NCBI GenBank assembly: GCA_030737835.1
Contig: CM060856.1
Span: 13,185,116 to 13,249,115, forward strand
Length of the DNA: 64,000 bases
Direction: 5' to 3'
Source of the DNA: Acorus gramineus
Lineage: Eukaryota > Streptophyta > Magnoliopsida > Acorales > Acoraceae
The notes beneath the pieces were generated by a model. The model was given only the letters and a program-made list of their open reading frames with translations. It was not told where the DNA came from and did no database searches. The position numbers were made by a program, and so were the translations under genes. This document shows, piece after piece, positions 10,961-23,861 of the stretch; positions within the stretch are counted from its first letter, which is position 1; every line of letters begins with the position of its first letter.

Positions 10961-13900
10961 TACAATCTCAGTTTCCATAAATATGATGTCACCTATTGAT
11001 GGATTTTCGCTTATATGTGCTTGGAGAAACCTGACATTGAGATTGCAATTTTGTTGCTACACATTAGGTAAAAAATTAAACATATGGGGTAGTTTTGGTT
11101 AAAGATGACAGATAAAATCACATTACATATGATATCTAAAATCTGGATGCTTCCAGTACCCTATTGAAAGAGTAGAATTACTGACATGCTTAATACCCAG
11201 CCAACGCGAAAAGAAGCATGTATGTGACAACTAAGTTATGGAGCAAATAATATGCAATGGAAGATGCAGGCAACAGTGTAAAATCATGACAAATTGGGAC
11301 TACGCACACTGGTGATATGATCTGTATCATCCTGGACAACTAGATAACACAACATCGCAACCTCAAAGATATGGCGATGCATATAATTTCACAAAATGTG
11401 TGTAACATCTTGACGATGATCATAACATGCTTCTCACTTATTTTCAGGCAAAATATTGATGTTTCCTTAATGATATGTAGGAGAACAAGACTAAGCTCAG
11501 TTTGTTACTGAGTTTCCCGAAAGCATATATTTCAGTAATATGTAGCTTTACAATTTTACAAATTGAAGACCACAAAAAATGTAGTATTCCCGAAATTCAC
11601 AGTAGCAGAAAATATAAAACCAATGAAATCCCCATCTTCATCAACCAGGCAGTAAATATAAAACTGAAAATACCCAATGCCATCCATTTGTGATCACAAT
11701 CAAATCAGTAAGCGCTCCGAAGTGAATATATAATAAAATAATCCATCATGAAGGTGACCATTGGCAATCATTATTTTGATACCATGTTAACCCTTATGCC
11801 TTTCTTCCACAATATCACTGGCCTCCCTGCTTGAAACTACTGTACATATGCAGTCTCATTCATCATGCATTTCATATAGTCAGCAAAGGCCATGTCTATT
11901 TTTTTTTATCCACCACTGCGCACACAAGGAAATGACTCCAGAAAGAATAGAGTTTAAAAAAAAATTCCCACCACAATAGACAACCATCCTTCTATTTAAG
12001 CACCCAATATGAGGTGGCAAGGTTGTGCTGCCCGTCCATCTTAACTAGTGGAGCCAATAATATATAATTAGAAGAAAATTCATCACAGATTAAATAAATT
12101 GTATCTCTCTGATAACACCAATCCAACTACAACAATTTTGCATCCCCAGGTTCAATGGATGCCAATAACTATCTCCTCAAATCGAAAGAAAAAGTATTAT
12201 TACACGTTGCAAAAAATCAAAGATTAGCCAATATAGAAAACAATGTGCTGCTCTTTAATCTGAGATCCCCCTTTGTACAAAATTGTCCTTGTCCTCGTTA
12301 AAAATATCTAGTGACATGACATGTTGTGTAACCCTGCCAATCCCTTAGCATCTCAACAATATAAGCCACAATACTCCATCAACAATGTCATATTTCATTT
12401 ACAAGCCATATCCAATTCAAGAGGCCACCTTTATAGGAAAACCACATTTCCACCCAAGTTCTGATGCCATAACAGCATTGTCTCTGAATACCCCACAACA
12501 TAGATTATCCAAAAGGCAACCATTAAATTCCTTTTGAGGAAAAGCAATCATCAAATTAGAATGGAAAAAAAAAACCTCATTACTGAGGTTGAACAAACCC
12601 ATCAAACCATAACAATCGGTTCTGCTATTCCTCCTATCAATGTATCACTGGTGATTCTTAGAAAATTTCAACGCATGAAATACCTGGATTTCATACATGT
12701 ATAAATATACAAATACATACAAAAATATATAAACTTCAAGATGAATCTCCATACAACATGATTTACAAATAACACAATTCTACATTAACTACCCATAACT
12801 TCCATCCTGAAGAATTGATTGATCAAAATCTATGGAAAACAATCCTCGACATACAATCCTGTTAACATGACCTAATCTTAGCTAGGATCTCTATGGCTCT
12901 GTGGTCCATATTTCTTACTCCAACCCATTAATAATTTGGGTTTGTTAAGGTTCCAAACTTTAATTCAATCCACATCCATTAACACCAATACAGCACATGT
13001 AACCACATCAAATACCAACCCATCATATATTTGCACAACAAGTAGGACAATGTAATTCTTTCAGTCTTATCTACAACATTTCCATATGTTTAATTGTGGA
13101 TCTGCGGATGTGCTTGACTATAAACTGAGGTGAAAAAAGGATGGAACCATATACAGTAGCATGATGGACAATACCATTTAATAGAGAGGTATTCAGGCAT
13201 CAAACAATCAAATGTCACTTTATAAGTTAACAGGTTCACAAAAAATCATTTGGAACTAGTCAGCAATATTCAATTACACCAAACATGTCTTTAAATGACA
13301 AGTTCAATACACAAGTTCATTCAGACTAGTATCATCAACTTTGCAGCATGGTAAGGATATATACAAGCACCTGATCTCAACAATAATGTATACACTCCCA
13401 TGATTAGTCCACCGATGCAGAAAATATGCAGGCTCCATGTTCTACCATCTTCCTTGTGTATCTTTACATCATTTTTTTCAGGGTTCTTAGTGTACCAATA
13501 TTATTTCTTTTAGACCACAAACTCTCTTTATTCAAAAGTCTCCCACTAGCTTTTTTCTCTCTTAGTTCCTTCAGAATATTGTGAGCCATCACTTACTTTA
13601 ATTTATCAGACACAACAGGAAAAACTTAACGAAAGTTCTCTTTATCGACATTATTTGCTATAAAACTTATTTTATACCCCAAACAGTTAGATGGCTCCCC
13701 ATATATAAACAAATAAATGTACAAGAGAATGTCATTCCTTGAAGCAACTGACCTCTACGATTTAAGGGAAAAAAGAAAACCTCAAATCATACATTTAACA
13801 AGTATGCTGCAATCATTAGTAAAGTTTCTCCAGTATTGTGAACTCACCACTAAAAACTCAAGCAGACTGATCAGACTTTCCTACTACCAAACAAGTATCT

Positions 13901-14438
13901 GATTTGTGCAACCAATATCATTTACTCAAGTTGATTTTTTATTTAGTGCTCGCACATCCAAAAAAAATCATTGCATCGAATTCACGTTTAGAGTCAATGT
14001 GATGAGGGCAATGCCCTCATTAAGAAAAGAAAATCACTCCTTTTTATGATTCCAACTTCATCTCCAAGAAAAGGTAAAAACAAATAATTGAATCATTCTC
14101 TAAAGAGCCCAACAATCAAATCCACACATCAAAACCAAAATTCCACAAAATCCCAATCAAACAAATCCCCCCCTTTTGAACTCAATCAGCCAAACAGTAA
14201 CAATAAAGTATCAAAAAAAATCAAATGCAGTCATTTCCCAACAACAAAAAAATCAAAACCCTAATAGGGTCACGATTCACGAACCAAAGCCAACCCTAAA
14301 AGAATCAAAGAGAACATAAAACAGCAACAAAAGAAACAAATTTCAGTTGACAACTTCCAATGCAGGCGACGAGTAAGACACAGAGACCACAAACAATGGA
14401 TGAAACAATCAGATGCGGCGAACGGAAGACGATTTTAC

Positions 14439-14530
14439 CTTCGACAAGCTATTATTGATCGATTTGACGGTTCCGTCGCGCGCGCTACAGAGAGAGAGAG
14501 AGAGAGACGGCGGAAGCCTTAATGTGCACT
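14439..14530 (-). other. Inferred 5'-UTR exon of the unnamed gene (8037-9660)
   Basis: Read on the minus strand, a CT-rich leader (GTCTCTCTCTCTCTCTCTGT) runs to AGCTTGTCGAAG followed by a consensus donor GTAAAATC. There is no start codon that leads into a long frame. CT-rich leaders are common in plant 5' UTRs. The transcription start is not fixed; 14530 is a guess. Confidence 0.45.
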
Positions 14531-14722
14531 GAATTGGGGGTTTCGTTTGGGATTCTTTGTTTTTTTTTTTTGGGGGGGTTAATCAAAACAAAACGGTGTC
14601 TCTTTTTTCAAAAAAAATAAAATAAAATAAAATATTTTGCTTTACCCTTTTTTTTTTCTCTGTCTTTTGACAAGTGTCTGTTATGTATAAAAAAAAAAAA
14701 ATTATGGAAGGTGAAAAGTCAT

Positions 14723-14746
14723 GGCGGGAAAATATGGGCTCCCGCC
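14723..14746. promoter_or_regulatory. Inverted pair of E2F-type sites
   Basis: GGCGGGAAAA at 14723-14732 is the reverse complement of the canonical E2F site TTTTCCCGCC. An inverted partner TCCCGCC follows at 14740-14746, making a 7-bp perfect inverted repeat with a 10-bp spacer. It lies roughly 200-300 bp upstream of the putative 5' exon at 14439-14530. E2F/DP dimers bind such sites in plant S-phase genes; occupancy here is inference. Confidence 0.5.
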
Positions 14747-14779
14747 GAAAAAGAGTGGGCCTGGAAACGGCGATAAATG

Positions 14780-16620
14780 CTGTTGCATGGTATGGTCAAC
14801 CCGTTTTACAGCTACTCCACGCCCCGGATTTTATTCATATTTGATTAAATCAAATGTATAGAAAGAAATAAATTTTGTGTGTGTATATATGTACTCATAA
14901 AATCTAATTTTGTTAAGATATGTTTCTATTACTGTAGAATATATACCATTGAACAGAGCCTTTCTCCATTGATCTCAACCAATTGGATGAAAAATGGGGC
15001 TCACGAGGGGGGTGTTTCAGACTTTTGAGTAGGGTTCACTGTTTCAGAAGAGATTGAATGAATTTGGATGTCAAATGGAGTAATAGAAAGTTTTGTCATA
15101 TAGTGTTTTAGTGGAGGGTATTTGAGAATTTTTACAGTGGTTGCATGCAATGTTAGAAAGGCGTTGATGCGCTAACTCAAAAGTTTTCATGAACTTTTTT
15201 GGGCATTGAGTTTTTAAAGTGTTTTAATTTTAATAAATTGAAATTCATGAGGGTACTATTTGAACAGAGATATATATAAGCTATATTATAGAGTTTATGC
15301 ATATTATGGGAATATATTACGTCAGTGGAATAAATAATTTACTGTTTGATTGTGTTTTTAATTATTCATGTTAGGAAAAGTAATGATGAAGTTTTTATTG
15401 TTTGATTGACCATGAATAAATCGTTAATAAATTATAAATAAGGTGTGGATAAGGATTTTATAAAAATATAAAAAAATGATTTAACATATAGACCCCCTAA
15501 TTTATAAGAGGGGATGATAGTTAACTAACTTATTCTATTGCATAAAGTAGTCGAATACCTGATAGGAGGTGAAATGGCTATACCATCTAATCCTAGTTCA
15601 TGTTGGCATTCAAATATCAGCCTATTCCATCAATTCAAACAGGTTTTTTGACCTCATTCTTTCTTGTTCCCATCTATTCCATCCTTAACCCTCTATCCAA
15701 AAATATAAATTTAAAAGTATATGATCCTATGAAAATCCAACAATTATCTACCCCAAAACATAAATATAAAAACACACACCTGAATTATCATATGATTTAA
15801 CATAAAATATATAACAACGATCTAATATTAACGCTAAAACATAAATACGTTAATATACCAAATAATATTAAAATATTGCATATTTTTTGTGTGTATGGGT
15901 TCAAATCAAATATATAATTTTTATATATATAACATGACTAATTTTAATATACATATTTGTTTTCATGAAAAAAATATAAATTTCAAAAATTAAAACACCG
16001 AACAGCAAAATTTTGAGTGCCAAAAAATCTTTTCACGTTTTCCTCAGGAATCAAAATGGAGGTTTGGGGTATCATGCTTGTCACCCCTCCGCAATATATA
16101 ACTGTGTACATCAATATTTTACATGAAAATACATACATTAAAAAAAATTAATCAAAGAAAAATGTTTTTAAACGTCCCTTCTCAACAAATCAAATAGATG
16201 ATGCTGGGGTTTATCATGTCTCTCAGCACCCCTTAAGCCAGTAATCAGCACATGATAAAACTTTGTATTGATAGACACACACACACAGACAGACATAATG
16301 ATAATGGGTGGTATATGATTCACTAGCCAAACCCACAGATATCTTAAAAAGTGAGTATTTACAAAGATAAATGGGCAGAGGTAATTTGAAACCTACCCCC
16401 AACTCCCCCAAAGAGTTTTCACAGCTCTCTTAAAACAACTCAATAAAAGCACGTATGAACAATGGTTCACAGCTCTCCCACCATAAACTACTTATTGTCA
16501 TCCTCCAAAATGGAAGCTGGCGAAGCCCAGGTTTTTTTTTCTGCCACTTAAAAAAAGTTGAAAACACAGGCGATATGCCTAAGTAATCTTATCAGTCCAC
16601 AGGCGTGATGTGGATCGAAA
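14780..16620. other. Intergenic between the unnamed gene and DSK2 3' end
   Basis: AT-rich. Around 15480-15830 it holds a probable relic of the TTATTCA-rich repeat family also seen at 23089, 41219 and in the 48-53 kb duplication (ATTCAAATATCAGCC..., CCATCAATTCAAACAGG). The rest shows no gene. DSK2's 3' UTR should occupy the last couple of hundred bases. Confidence 0.45.
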
Positions 16621-16659
16621 TGTAAAATGTCGATTTTTTCTTTCTTTCCTCGATGAGAC

Positions 16660-19600
16660 CTATAGACCGGGGTTCTGAAGTAGGCGCTCAACCGCGGCAC
16701 TGACGTTGCCAGCAGTGGCGCTCAGGGCGCGGATGTTCTCTTGGGTGTCAAAGAAACCCATTTCCTGGAGTTGTGATAGCTGACTCGCGTAAAGTTGCTC
16801 CGGTGGCACTGTAGAAACAAAAGTGTAAGGGTGTTGAATCAGGGATACATGGCCCAGATGCTAAGCACATACAAGGTGGCGCAAGATTGGTTTCTTACAG
16901 TTCAATGGGTTTGGAGTGCTTAGTCCACCGGTGCCAAGCCCGCCTAACGTGTTAAACAGGAAATCAAGCCCACCGTTGTTACCCATGCCTGTCATGAAGA
17001 ACATATATTAAATAATTGCAAGCCCGATTGTTTCATAACATTGTAGGTATATGTGAGGTCTTTTCCTTGCACACAAAAATAAAGGTTTTGCTCTGTGTTC
17101 CATTTGCAATTCTAGAGGGGGCCAAAAATTATCCATGGTGAAGTTCGAGGTTACGGTCATGATCAAAGATCAAGGTACACAGATCGATAAACCCCAGAGG
17201 CCAAAGGAGTCTCCTCCAAACTTTGTCAGGCGCAGAAACCGTAATTCACTCAGTCAACATAAATCTTTGAATCCAAAAGAAAACTCAGTTGGAAATAAGA
17301 AGGCAAGGAATAAACATAATAAACATATCTGAAACTCCTACATACCTGTGGCACCACCAGTCTGGTTTTGCTCCCTGCCAAATGCATAGTGAACACATCA
17401 ATAAAGGCAATAAATAACCACGCTCAATTAATCATCTACAAAAAAGTTAGAATTTCCTTTCATGCCATAAACAAGATAACCCACAAGAAGAAATTTCATA
17501 ATGTAGAACATTTCATCATCTCATAATGTAGACTGGACAATGCATTGGATTAATGGAGATAAAAGCAAGAAGTCATAGCAAGAATTGAGCGTAAAATAGA
17601 CCTCTTTGTAAAAATCCCTTGATTTTTATCAAGAACAAGCAGAAATAAAAAATTAAAAAAAAAAGAGTAGTGGGTATGCGGGGACTTACTGGCCTGGCCT
17701 ATTAAGGGAAAGAAGAGACTGAAGAGAGGCAATTTGCTGCATGAAAAAAAGGAGAAAGCCTTAACAATAGCTTAGTGATCATAAAATGTAACAGTCTTGT
17801 CAGTTATAAAAATTGGCATACCTGCAATACCTCAGGGGAAGTGAACTGACGGGCCATTTCCGGATCTCTTACTTCAGGATTGGCTTCCATCATAGCACGC
17901 ATCTGGGGAGTCAAAGAAAGAATCTAAATAAACAAACAAATTCAATGAGAATGTGTTCACGCGCTCCCATCCAAAGCAATATGCATAAAATAGGCAGCAA
18001 TTACCTGATTCATGTACTCGGGGTTGGAGAGCATGCTATTCACTAACTGCTGTACCGCTGGATTCTGCATAAATTCACTTAAAAAAGTCGGATCCTGCAT
18101 GCTACCAAACATCCTTCCCATATCTGGCATACCCTGCCCACCCAAGTTCCCCATACTTGGTAACCTTGCATCACCTGCAGGAACTGACCTTGCATTTGTT
18201 GGTTGCCCACCAGCTGTTCAATTTGCACAATTACAACAAAATTCATGGTTTGCACCTTCAAAAAAGAGATCTAGAGAGGGACGAGTGCAACTATACCAGT
18301 CGGTCCAGTACTGCTCCATGGGTTAGGAAGTGGATTGGTGTTTGGTGCAGGAGAACCAGTAGTTGTATCTGAACCAGTGGTGGAAGAATTGGTGGAACGA
18401 TCTCTGGCCTGCCCTGTAACTTGGTTTCCAAGAAGAGTCGCGAATGGGTTTGATGCCTCATCACTCTCAGGATTACCAGCCATTGTTGTTGCATTTAGAA
18501 AAGGCTCCTGAACGGTTTCATACATACGCCTGAGCATGTTAAACCCTTCGGGAGAAGACTCAATATTGCTCATAGCCCTGTCTGTGTTTCGCATCATCTC
18601 GCGCATGAGTTCAGGGTTTCGTGCTGCCTCTATCGTCTGCCGGAGAGTGCTGGGATCATTAAGAATGTGAGCAATGTCAGGGTTCCTGTCTATAAGGTCA
18701 CGCATTTGTGGATTACTCATGATCAACTGACGCATCAGGTCAGGATTGTTGATGAGGTTCTGGACGGCAGGCATGTTCATAAATTCCCTCATCACGTTTG
18801 GGTTCTGAGTCAGCTGCTGCTGGACTTGTTCAATATCCAAAAATCCAGCACCAAAAATGTTAGACATTCCAGAGCCATTCGTCCCATTTACGCCAAATCC
18901 AGGAAAGCGTGATCCCCCATAGGCGACTCCAACAGCGCCACCTTGATTAAGCCCAGGACCCCTCCTGACCCTAGGAGGGTCAGGAGTTGTACGTCTAACA
19001 CCTGCACTTCCAGTATTAGTTGAAGCTGGTGGGGGTGCAAAACCACGAACCAAGTGAATGGTGTGGTCGGACTCCAAACCTGATAAAGCACAAGAAGAAT
19101 TAAAAAAATGATTTTGACTTCTTAAAGTCAGAACCAACATAAGGAAGGCTAGATGAACAAGACAAATGAGCAATTTTGGTGATTAGTTTTGGTTTCATCT
19201 CTCAATTTATAAATATGGCAGGATAACACAGTGACAAGAGGAGATGCACCGAGCAAGCTCAGCTCAGCCACAAACTCAATCGGGCAGAACCAGCAACTTT
19301 TTCAGGCATCCTAACCAAGCCTGAGCCTCAACATCACTGTTTTATCTATGAAACTGACACACTGTAGGATGAACAGATGGATTGACATAATTCTTAAATT
19401 TCACATTACAACATACAGCTACAATGCTCTCATCAAACCACAAAATTTCAAAGTGTTGGGATTAAATTATTCGTGGAGCGGAACTCGGCGAAGCCCAATC
19501 CCAAAAATATGTTAATGGGCCAAACCCCTAAGATGCAGTTAAGGTCAGCTCATTCACAAATCTAAATACCAATAACATGAAAAATAGAAGCACAGTATCA

Positions 19601-21558
19601 AAGTCATGATTAAATCCCAAATGAATAGTAGGAGTAACCAAATCCAAAGGCACTTACATATTTGATTATTTTAATTGTTGAATAATCACATCATAACATG
19701 GAGAAAAATTGTTCGAACTCTGACTGGTCTAAGGAACTTAAACCCAAATGGATTAGCCATCTTTCATATCAAACACAACCATACAACCCAGATGCATAAT
19801 CATGCAAAGATTCTAAAATTAATATATTATGTTAGCCGTGTACCATATAGAGACTCCACAAACCCAAAACACAGAGCTGACCAAAAATGTCCTATTGGGT
19901 GCAAGGAACTTATTAAGGAATTATAGCAATCACTGTTTTCACAAGAACAAATAGGAATTATAACAATTACTTTAATCAAATACTTCAAAAGAAATAAACC
20001 TCCTACTAACTAGCAAATTCTATAACATTTTAAAGATAAATATCTCTGTTTCTCCAAAACGGAATTTCCTACTCACAAAGCACTTCTCAAGGTTAGGGTT
20101 TCCTCAACATCTCATAGTCCATACCACAGTCCCAGAGTCATGCATCAACACAAATTATATCAAACCCTATTTTGTGAACAAATGACAAAAGTAGACAGTA
20201 TCATTATTTCAAAAAGTGAGCCAAGTGTCCGACTAGAGGTTTTACCCAGCTTCTGCCCCATTTGGGCCCTAGGCGGGGTTACCCAGGTGATTTGGGTCTA
20301 AACGACTGCCTAGGCAGCCATTTGAATAATTAGGTGCCCACATAAACCAATCCACCAACTAGATTTCATATCTAACAAAGCCTTGAACCCCAAACAAGCA
20401 CTTCCCTTTTCCCAGCGCAGCCATCAACCAACATCCTCCACCAAATAATTTTCTTTTCCATTTCGCTCTGTGGCTCCTCATGTTTTTTCCCCTTTCCTCC
20501 GGTTCACCTCAGTCAACCTGTCCCCATCGACCTTTTCCCATGTTCCATCTGACAGATTGAACACCCTCCCCTTCCTACTGCCAGGCTCCATTAATATCTC
20601 TGTTCCAACCAGCTAAAATCATTCCCTCTATTTTGTGCCAAATGCGCAGCCACTAGGCCTCTTCTGGAAATTTCAAGGCCACCTAGCAAACCTGTCCTCA
20701 TGAGTTGCAATCCAAAAAGGTAGTGGTAATTATTTAATTGCAGCAACCAGAAAATCAGACCAGGACCACATTGTTCTTGTAAAATACCTTGAAAAATAGC
20801 CTCACATGATGGAATTCTTCTTAGACTCCCTTGATAATGAAGGCTATATAAACGGCCAGATATAATTTCTCATGATACATCAAACAAAAGTCAAATTCAA
20901 CAACCTCACAACCTCAGAGCTTCTTATCACTATTCCCGTTGGATGCATATAATGTGAAAGGGTGACATCTAAAATACAGCTTATGCATTATATGAAAAAC
21001 CTAATCAACATATCTCAGTCACCTCTGCCAAGCATCTTCCATAAACTGAATTTCTGTTGAATCCCCAGATTAACCGCATAGCTTACACAATTTCATCCAT
21101 CGATGACAAAAACATTAGGATATTATTTGACACCAATAACATAAACCCAATGTTCAAAAGGCATCATATTTTAAAAAATAAATGTGATACACTTATCGCA
21201 CAATTTTGATTTTTCCCCACATAACATCGCATCACCATAACAAAATTCCATTCGTTGAAAGAAATGATACCCATTAAAGTACATAAAAGACAATAGATCG
21301 ATATCAGAGAGAGGTGCACGCACCATAGCTTTTTAGGGTTTGATCGTCCTTCAAGATCCGGCCTTTGTAGATCAGCCTCTGCTGCTCCGCGGGGACCTCA
21401 CACTTCTCCACGAGGGCCGCCTTGAAGGCCGCGACGGTGGAGTCAACGGTCGTCTGGACGGAGAACTTCGACCCGTTCGACGCCCGGATGTTAATGGTGA
21501 TGCCCGCTTCGACTGCAGGGGAGGCTCCCGCCTCGCTCGAGTCCCCGTCGCCACCCAT
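16660..21558 (-). CDS. DSK2: Ubiquilin / DSK2 (UBL-STI1-UBA ubiquitin receptor), 547 aa
   Basis: Shuttle factor that carries ubiquitinated proteins to the proteasome (cytosol and nucleus) and in plants also links cargo to autophagy. Eight exons: 21558-21324, 19079-18297, 18213-18005, 17923-17822, 17736-17690, 17374-17346, 16988-16899 and 16808-16660 (1644 bp). Order: ubiquitin-like domain at residues 20-91 ([43 protein letters not shown]); STI1-type Asn-Pro repeats ([55 protein letters not shown]); Ser/Thr/Asn-rich linkers; C-terminal UBA ([19 protein letters not shown]...[12 protein letters not shown]). Length matches Arabidopsis DSK2 (about 540-550). Exon 4 was started at TATTTAG|ATTCTT, which restores [12 protein letters not shown]; a second acceptor 21 bp downstream is also in frame. 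Intron 1 is 2.2 kb. Confidence 0.95.
19080..21323 (-). other. DSK2 intron 1, no gene seen
   Basis: A 2244 bp AT-rich intron. It holds repeat scraps, for example a GC-richer TTTGGGCCCTAGGCGGGGTT piece near 20262 and CGTGGAGCGGAACTCGGCGA near 19472, that look like old transposon fragments. No second gene or RNA was recognised on either strand. Confidence 0.5.
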
Positions 21559-21610
21559 CCCGACTGGATGTAACTGATCGCCGAAGAAACGAACGATGCG
21601 CGTGAATCAG

Positions 21611-21625
21611 AAACCCTAACCCTAG
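21611..21625. promoter_or_regulatory. Telobox just upstream of DSK2
   Basis: AAACCCTAACCCTAG, one and a half plant telomere repeats, 53 bp upstream of the DSK2 start codon. Teloboxes (AAACCCTAA) are frequent near the start of plant housekeeping genes and are bound by telobox/Myb-type factors. Its role here is inferred. Confidence 0.5.
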
Positions 21626-21639
21626 ACAGGAAGGGTGTT

Positions 21640-23088
21640 TTGGGAAAAGCTGAATTAAAAAGAAAAAGAAAAAAAAAAGGTTTGCTTGTTCAGATAGAGA
21701 TCGAATACGAGAGAGAGAGAGAGAGAGAGTGTTTTGAAGACTTATTAAAAATAGGAAATCAAATATGTTTGTTTTTTTTTTTGGTTTCTATCGTATCGCA
21801 ACGGAAAGCTGAGATGGACGGCGTACGTGTGATGGATCTGACGGTTGTGAATGGTGGGGTTTCGGAGGCCGGGTTGTTGAATAAGGTTCACCGCGAGTGA
21901 GCGGTTTTGGGTCATTGATTTCGTGTTGGTTTTTTTGATCGAACGGTTGGGAGGTGCCGTTGGCTTTGAGTGGCTCAGGGGCTGGTATGTGGTGGTAGGT
22001 GAATTTATGTTCAACTACTGAAGCCCTCTATCTAAACTTCAATGTTTTTTTTTTTTTTTTTTTTCAATCTCATTTACAATTTCAACTACTATACTCGCAT
22101 TATTGAAATATGTATTTTGTTAAAAGCTTTTATATTTTTTACATGTAAATCTATTGCATCTAAATATTTACTTTATCATTTATTAAAAAATTAATGTTTT
22201 ATTATATGAAATATACTATTTTTTGAAAATTAAAACAGGTAGAACCAGATGTGAGGCCGAAAAAAGATTATGCATAACATTATTATGTTTGTTTTAAATT
22301 TTTACTTATGTAAATATAATTAAATAGTTCTATTTTGAAGAATTTAATTTCATGTATATTTTAAACCCTTTTTTTTTGTCTATGAACTTTTATAACATAT
22401 TAAAATGACTAAAGATTAGCATCTATATTTTTTCAATCTCATTCCATTTTTTTTATGATTACCATATGAAATACATTTTTATATATTATTATGCGCTCTA
22501 AAAAGCAATGATGGTTAAGTTGGGTTCAATGTATACTAGGCTCGACAATATAGATGATAGTTCAATTCAACCCGATCCAACCCACCAACACCAAATGGGT
22601 GTCTTCATTTTTTTTCACATTCTCTTGAGTTCTTAATTAGTTAATTATTTTGTCAGAGACGCGTGTAAAATAAGATGGGGGTGCACATAAAAACATCCCA
22701 TGAACCCAATTATCCGTTCTATCTTGGATTTTAGAAGCGATTAGTTTTGTCTTTTATGTTTAAAATGGAAGACAATAGCCCCCAAATGTAGTTCACACGT
22801 TATTTGTTTATTTTTTGAATAATATACCTCATCTAATAATTTAAAAAAAAAATTATATATATACTCCAATTAATTGTGCAGGTTTATTTATAGAATGTGC
22901 AGGTCTTGGTTAATTATTTTCATGGGTGTAACACAAGTGGGTTAGATTTGGGTTAGCTCTGATCGAAACCAAGCAGAGGATGGAAGTATTCGAATTGAAA
23001 TTAACACAAATCTAGATTTTTAACTTTTAGTTATCTCAATCCAAACTTAATACGTGGTAGTAACCCACGCCCTGAACCAAGACGAGTA
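21640..23088. other. Intergenic upstream of DSK2
   Basis: Includes a GA microsatellite (about 21711-21728), long A/T runs and AT-rich sequence. Fragments such as GTTGGGTTCAATG...AACCCGATCCAACCCACC (22515-22590) look like eroded hAT-type non-autonomous elements. No gene found. Confidence 0.5.
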
Positions 23089-23518
23089 GGGGTTATTTGG
23101 CTAGAGGAATGAGGAGAATAAAGAAAATAAGGTGTTTGGGTAGAAAGAATAAGAAGGTATAACTATGTAAAATTAGGTGTGAATATGCTGGTATTTGAAT
23201 TTCAAGTCCCCCCATGGAATTGTGTTACTCCTCTACTGATATAAGGGGACCCACCTATCAAATCACATGTCATCACATCAAATCACATGTCATCACCTCT
23301 TATACATCAATGGGACTCACATGTCAAATCAACTTGTTACACCCTATTCACATTTTATTATTCATCAATCAAACACTCCAACCTTTATTATTACGTTTTC
23401 CAACGAGAATAACTGAAAATACAATCAAACACAAAATCACTCATTCTATTGATAAAGCTAACCATTTCTGAAATGGGTATAAACTCCAAAATAGCTTATG
23501 CATCTATCCAAACAGGCC
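23089..23518. mobile_element. MITE-like element with TTTGG/CCAAA ends
   Basis: Left end GGGGTTATTTGGCTAGAGG and right end CATCTATCCAAACAGGCC are imperfect inverted repeats of the GGCC-GTTTGG type seen in Harbinger-like MITEs. The interior is shared with 41219-41625 and with the 48-53 kb duplication (TGTCAAATCA..., CACATTTTATTATTCAT..., CGTTTTCCAACGAGAATAAC). Contains an internal direct repeat (TCACATGTCATCACATCAAA). No coding potential. The target duplication was not resolved, so the superfamily is uncertain. Confidence 0.5.
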
Positions 23519-23861
23519 AAAATTTCTAGTGTGAATTATTATTAAATACAAATTTGATTGGGTTAACTTAATTATCAGAGAGTTTTTCATAGATCCAATT
23601 TTGACTTTTGTTAACATAAATATAGAAATAACACTTTTTTTATATAAAAAAAAATTACCTTGGCATAACTCGCACCACGGCGGCTGAAAATAACACATAA
23701 GTTATAATATGATATAAAAAAAATGTGAACAAGTGATTGGTTGGAGAGTGGGAGGAAGAGAAATAAACCATGTCAAAATGTTGGAAGGGGGGGGGGGGAG
23801 GACAAAGGATGGGGGGAGAGGGGAGAGAGACATAGAGAAGGGGCTGGTGAAGCCCAATATG

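Larger units (their letters stand above)
9661..14438 (-). other. 5' UTR and long 5'-UTR intron of the unnamed gene
   Basis: No coding exon was found in this 4.8 kb. It is bracketed by a plausible 5'-UTR exon ending GTCGAAG|GTAAAATC at 14439 and an acceptor CTTCAG at about 9721, both minus strand, so a leader intron of about 4.7 kb is inferred. Long first introns in plant leaders often carry expression-enhancing signals, but none is specifically identifiable here. It contains a SINE (9991-10180) and an LTR-like piece (10690-10960). The rest is unremarkable AT-rich sequence. Confidence 0.5.

Noticed and set aside
17902..17904. Shorter DSK2 exon 4 as the main form
   Set aside because: The upstream acceptor restores the conserved STI1 segment, so I took the longer exon as main and kept the short one as an alternative.
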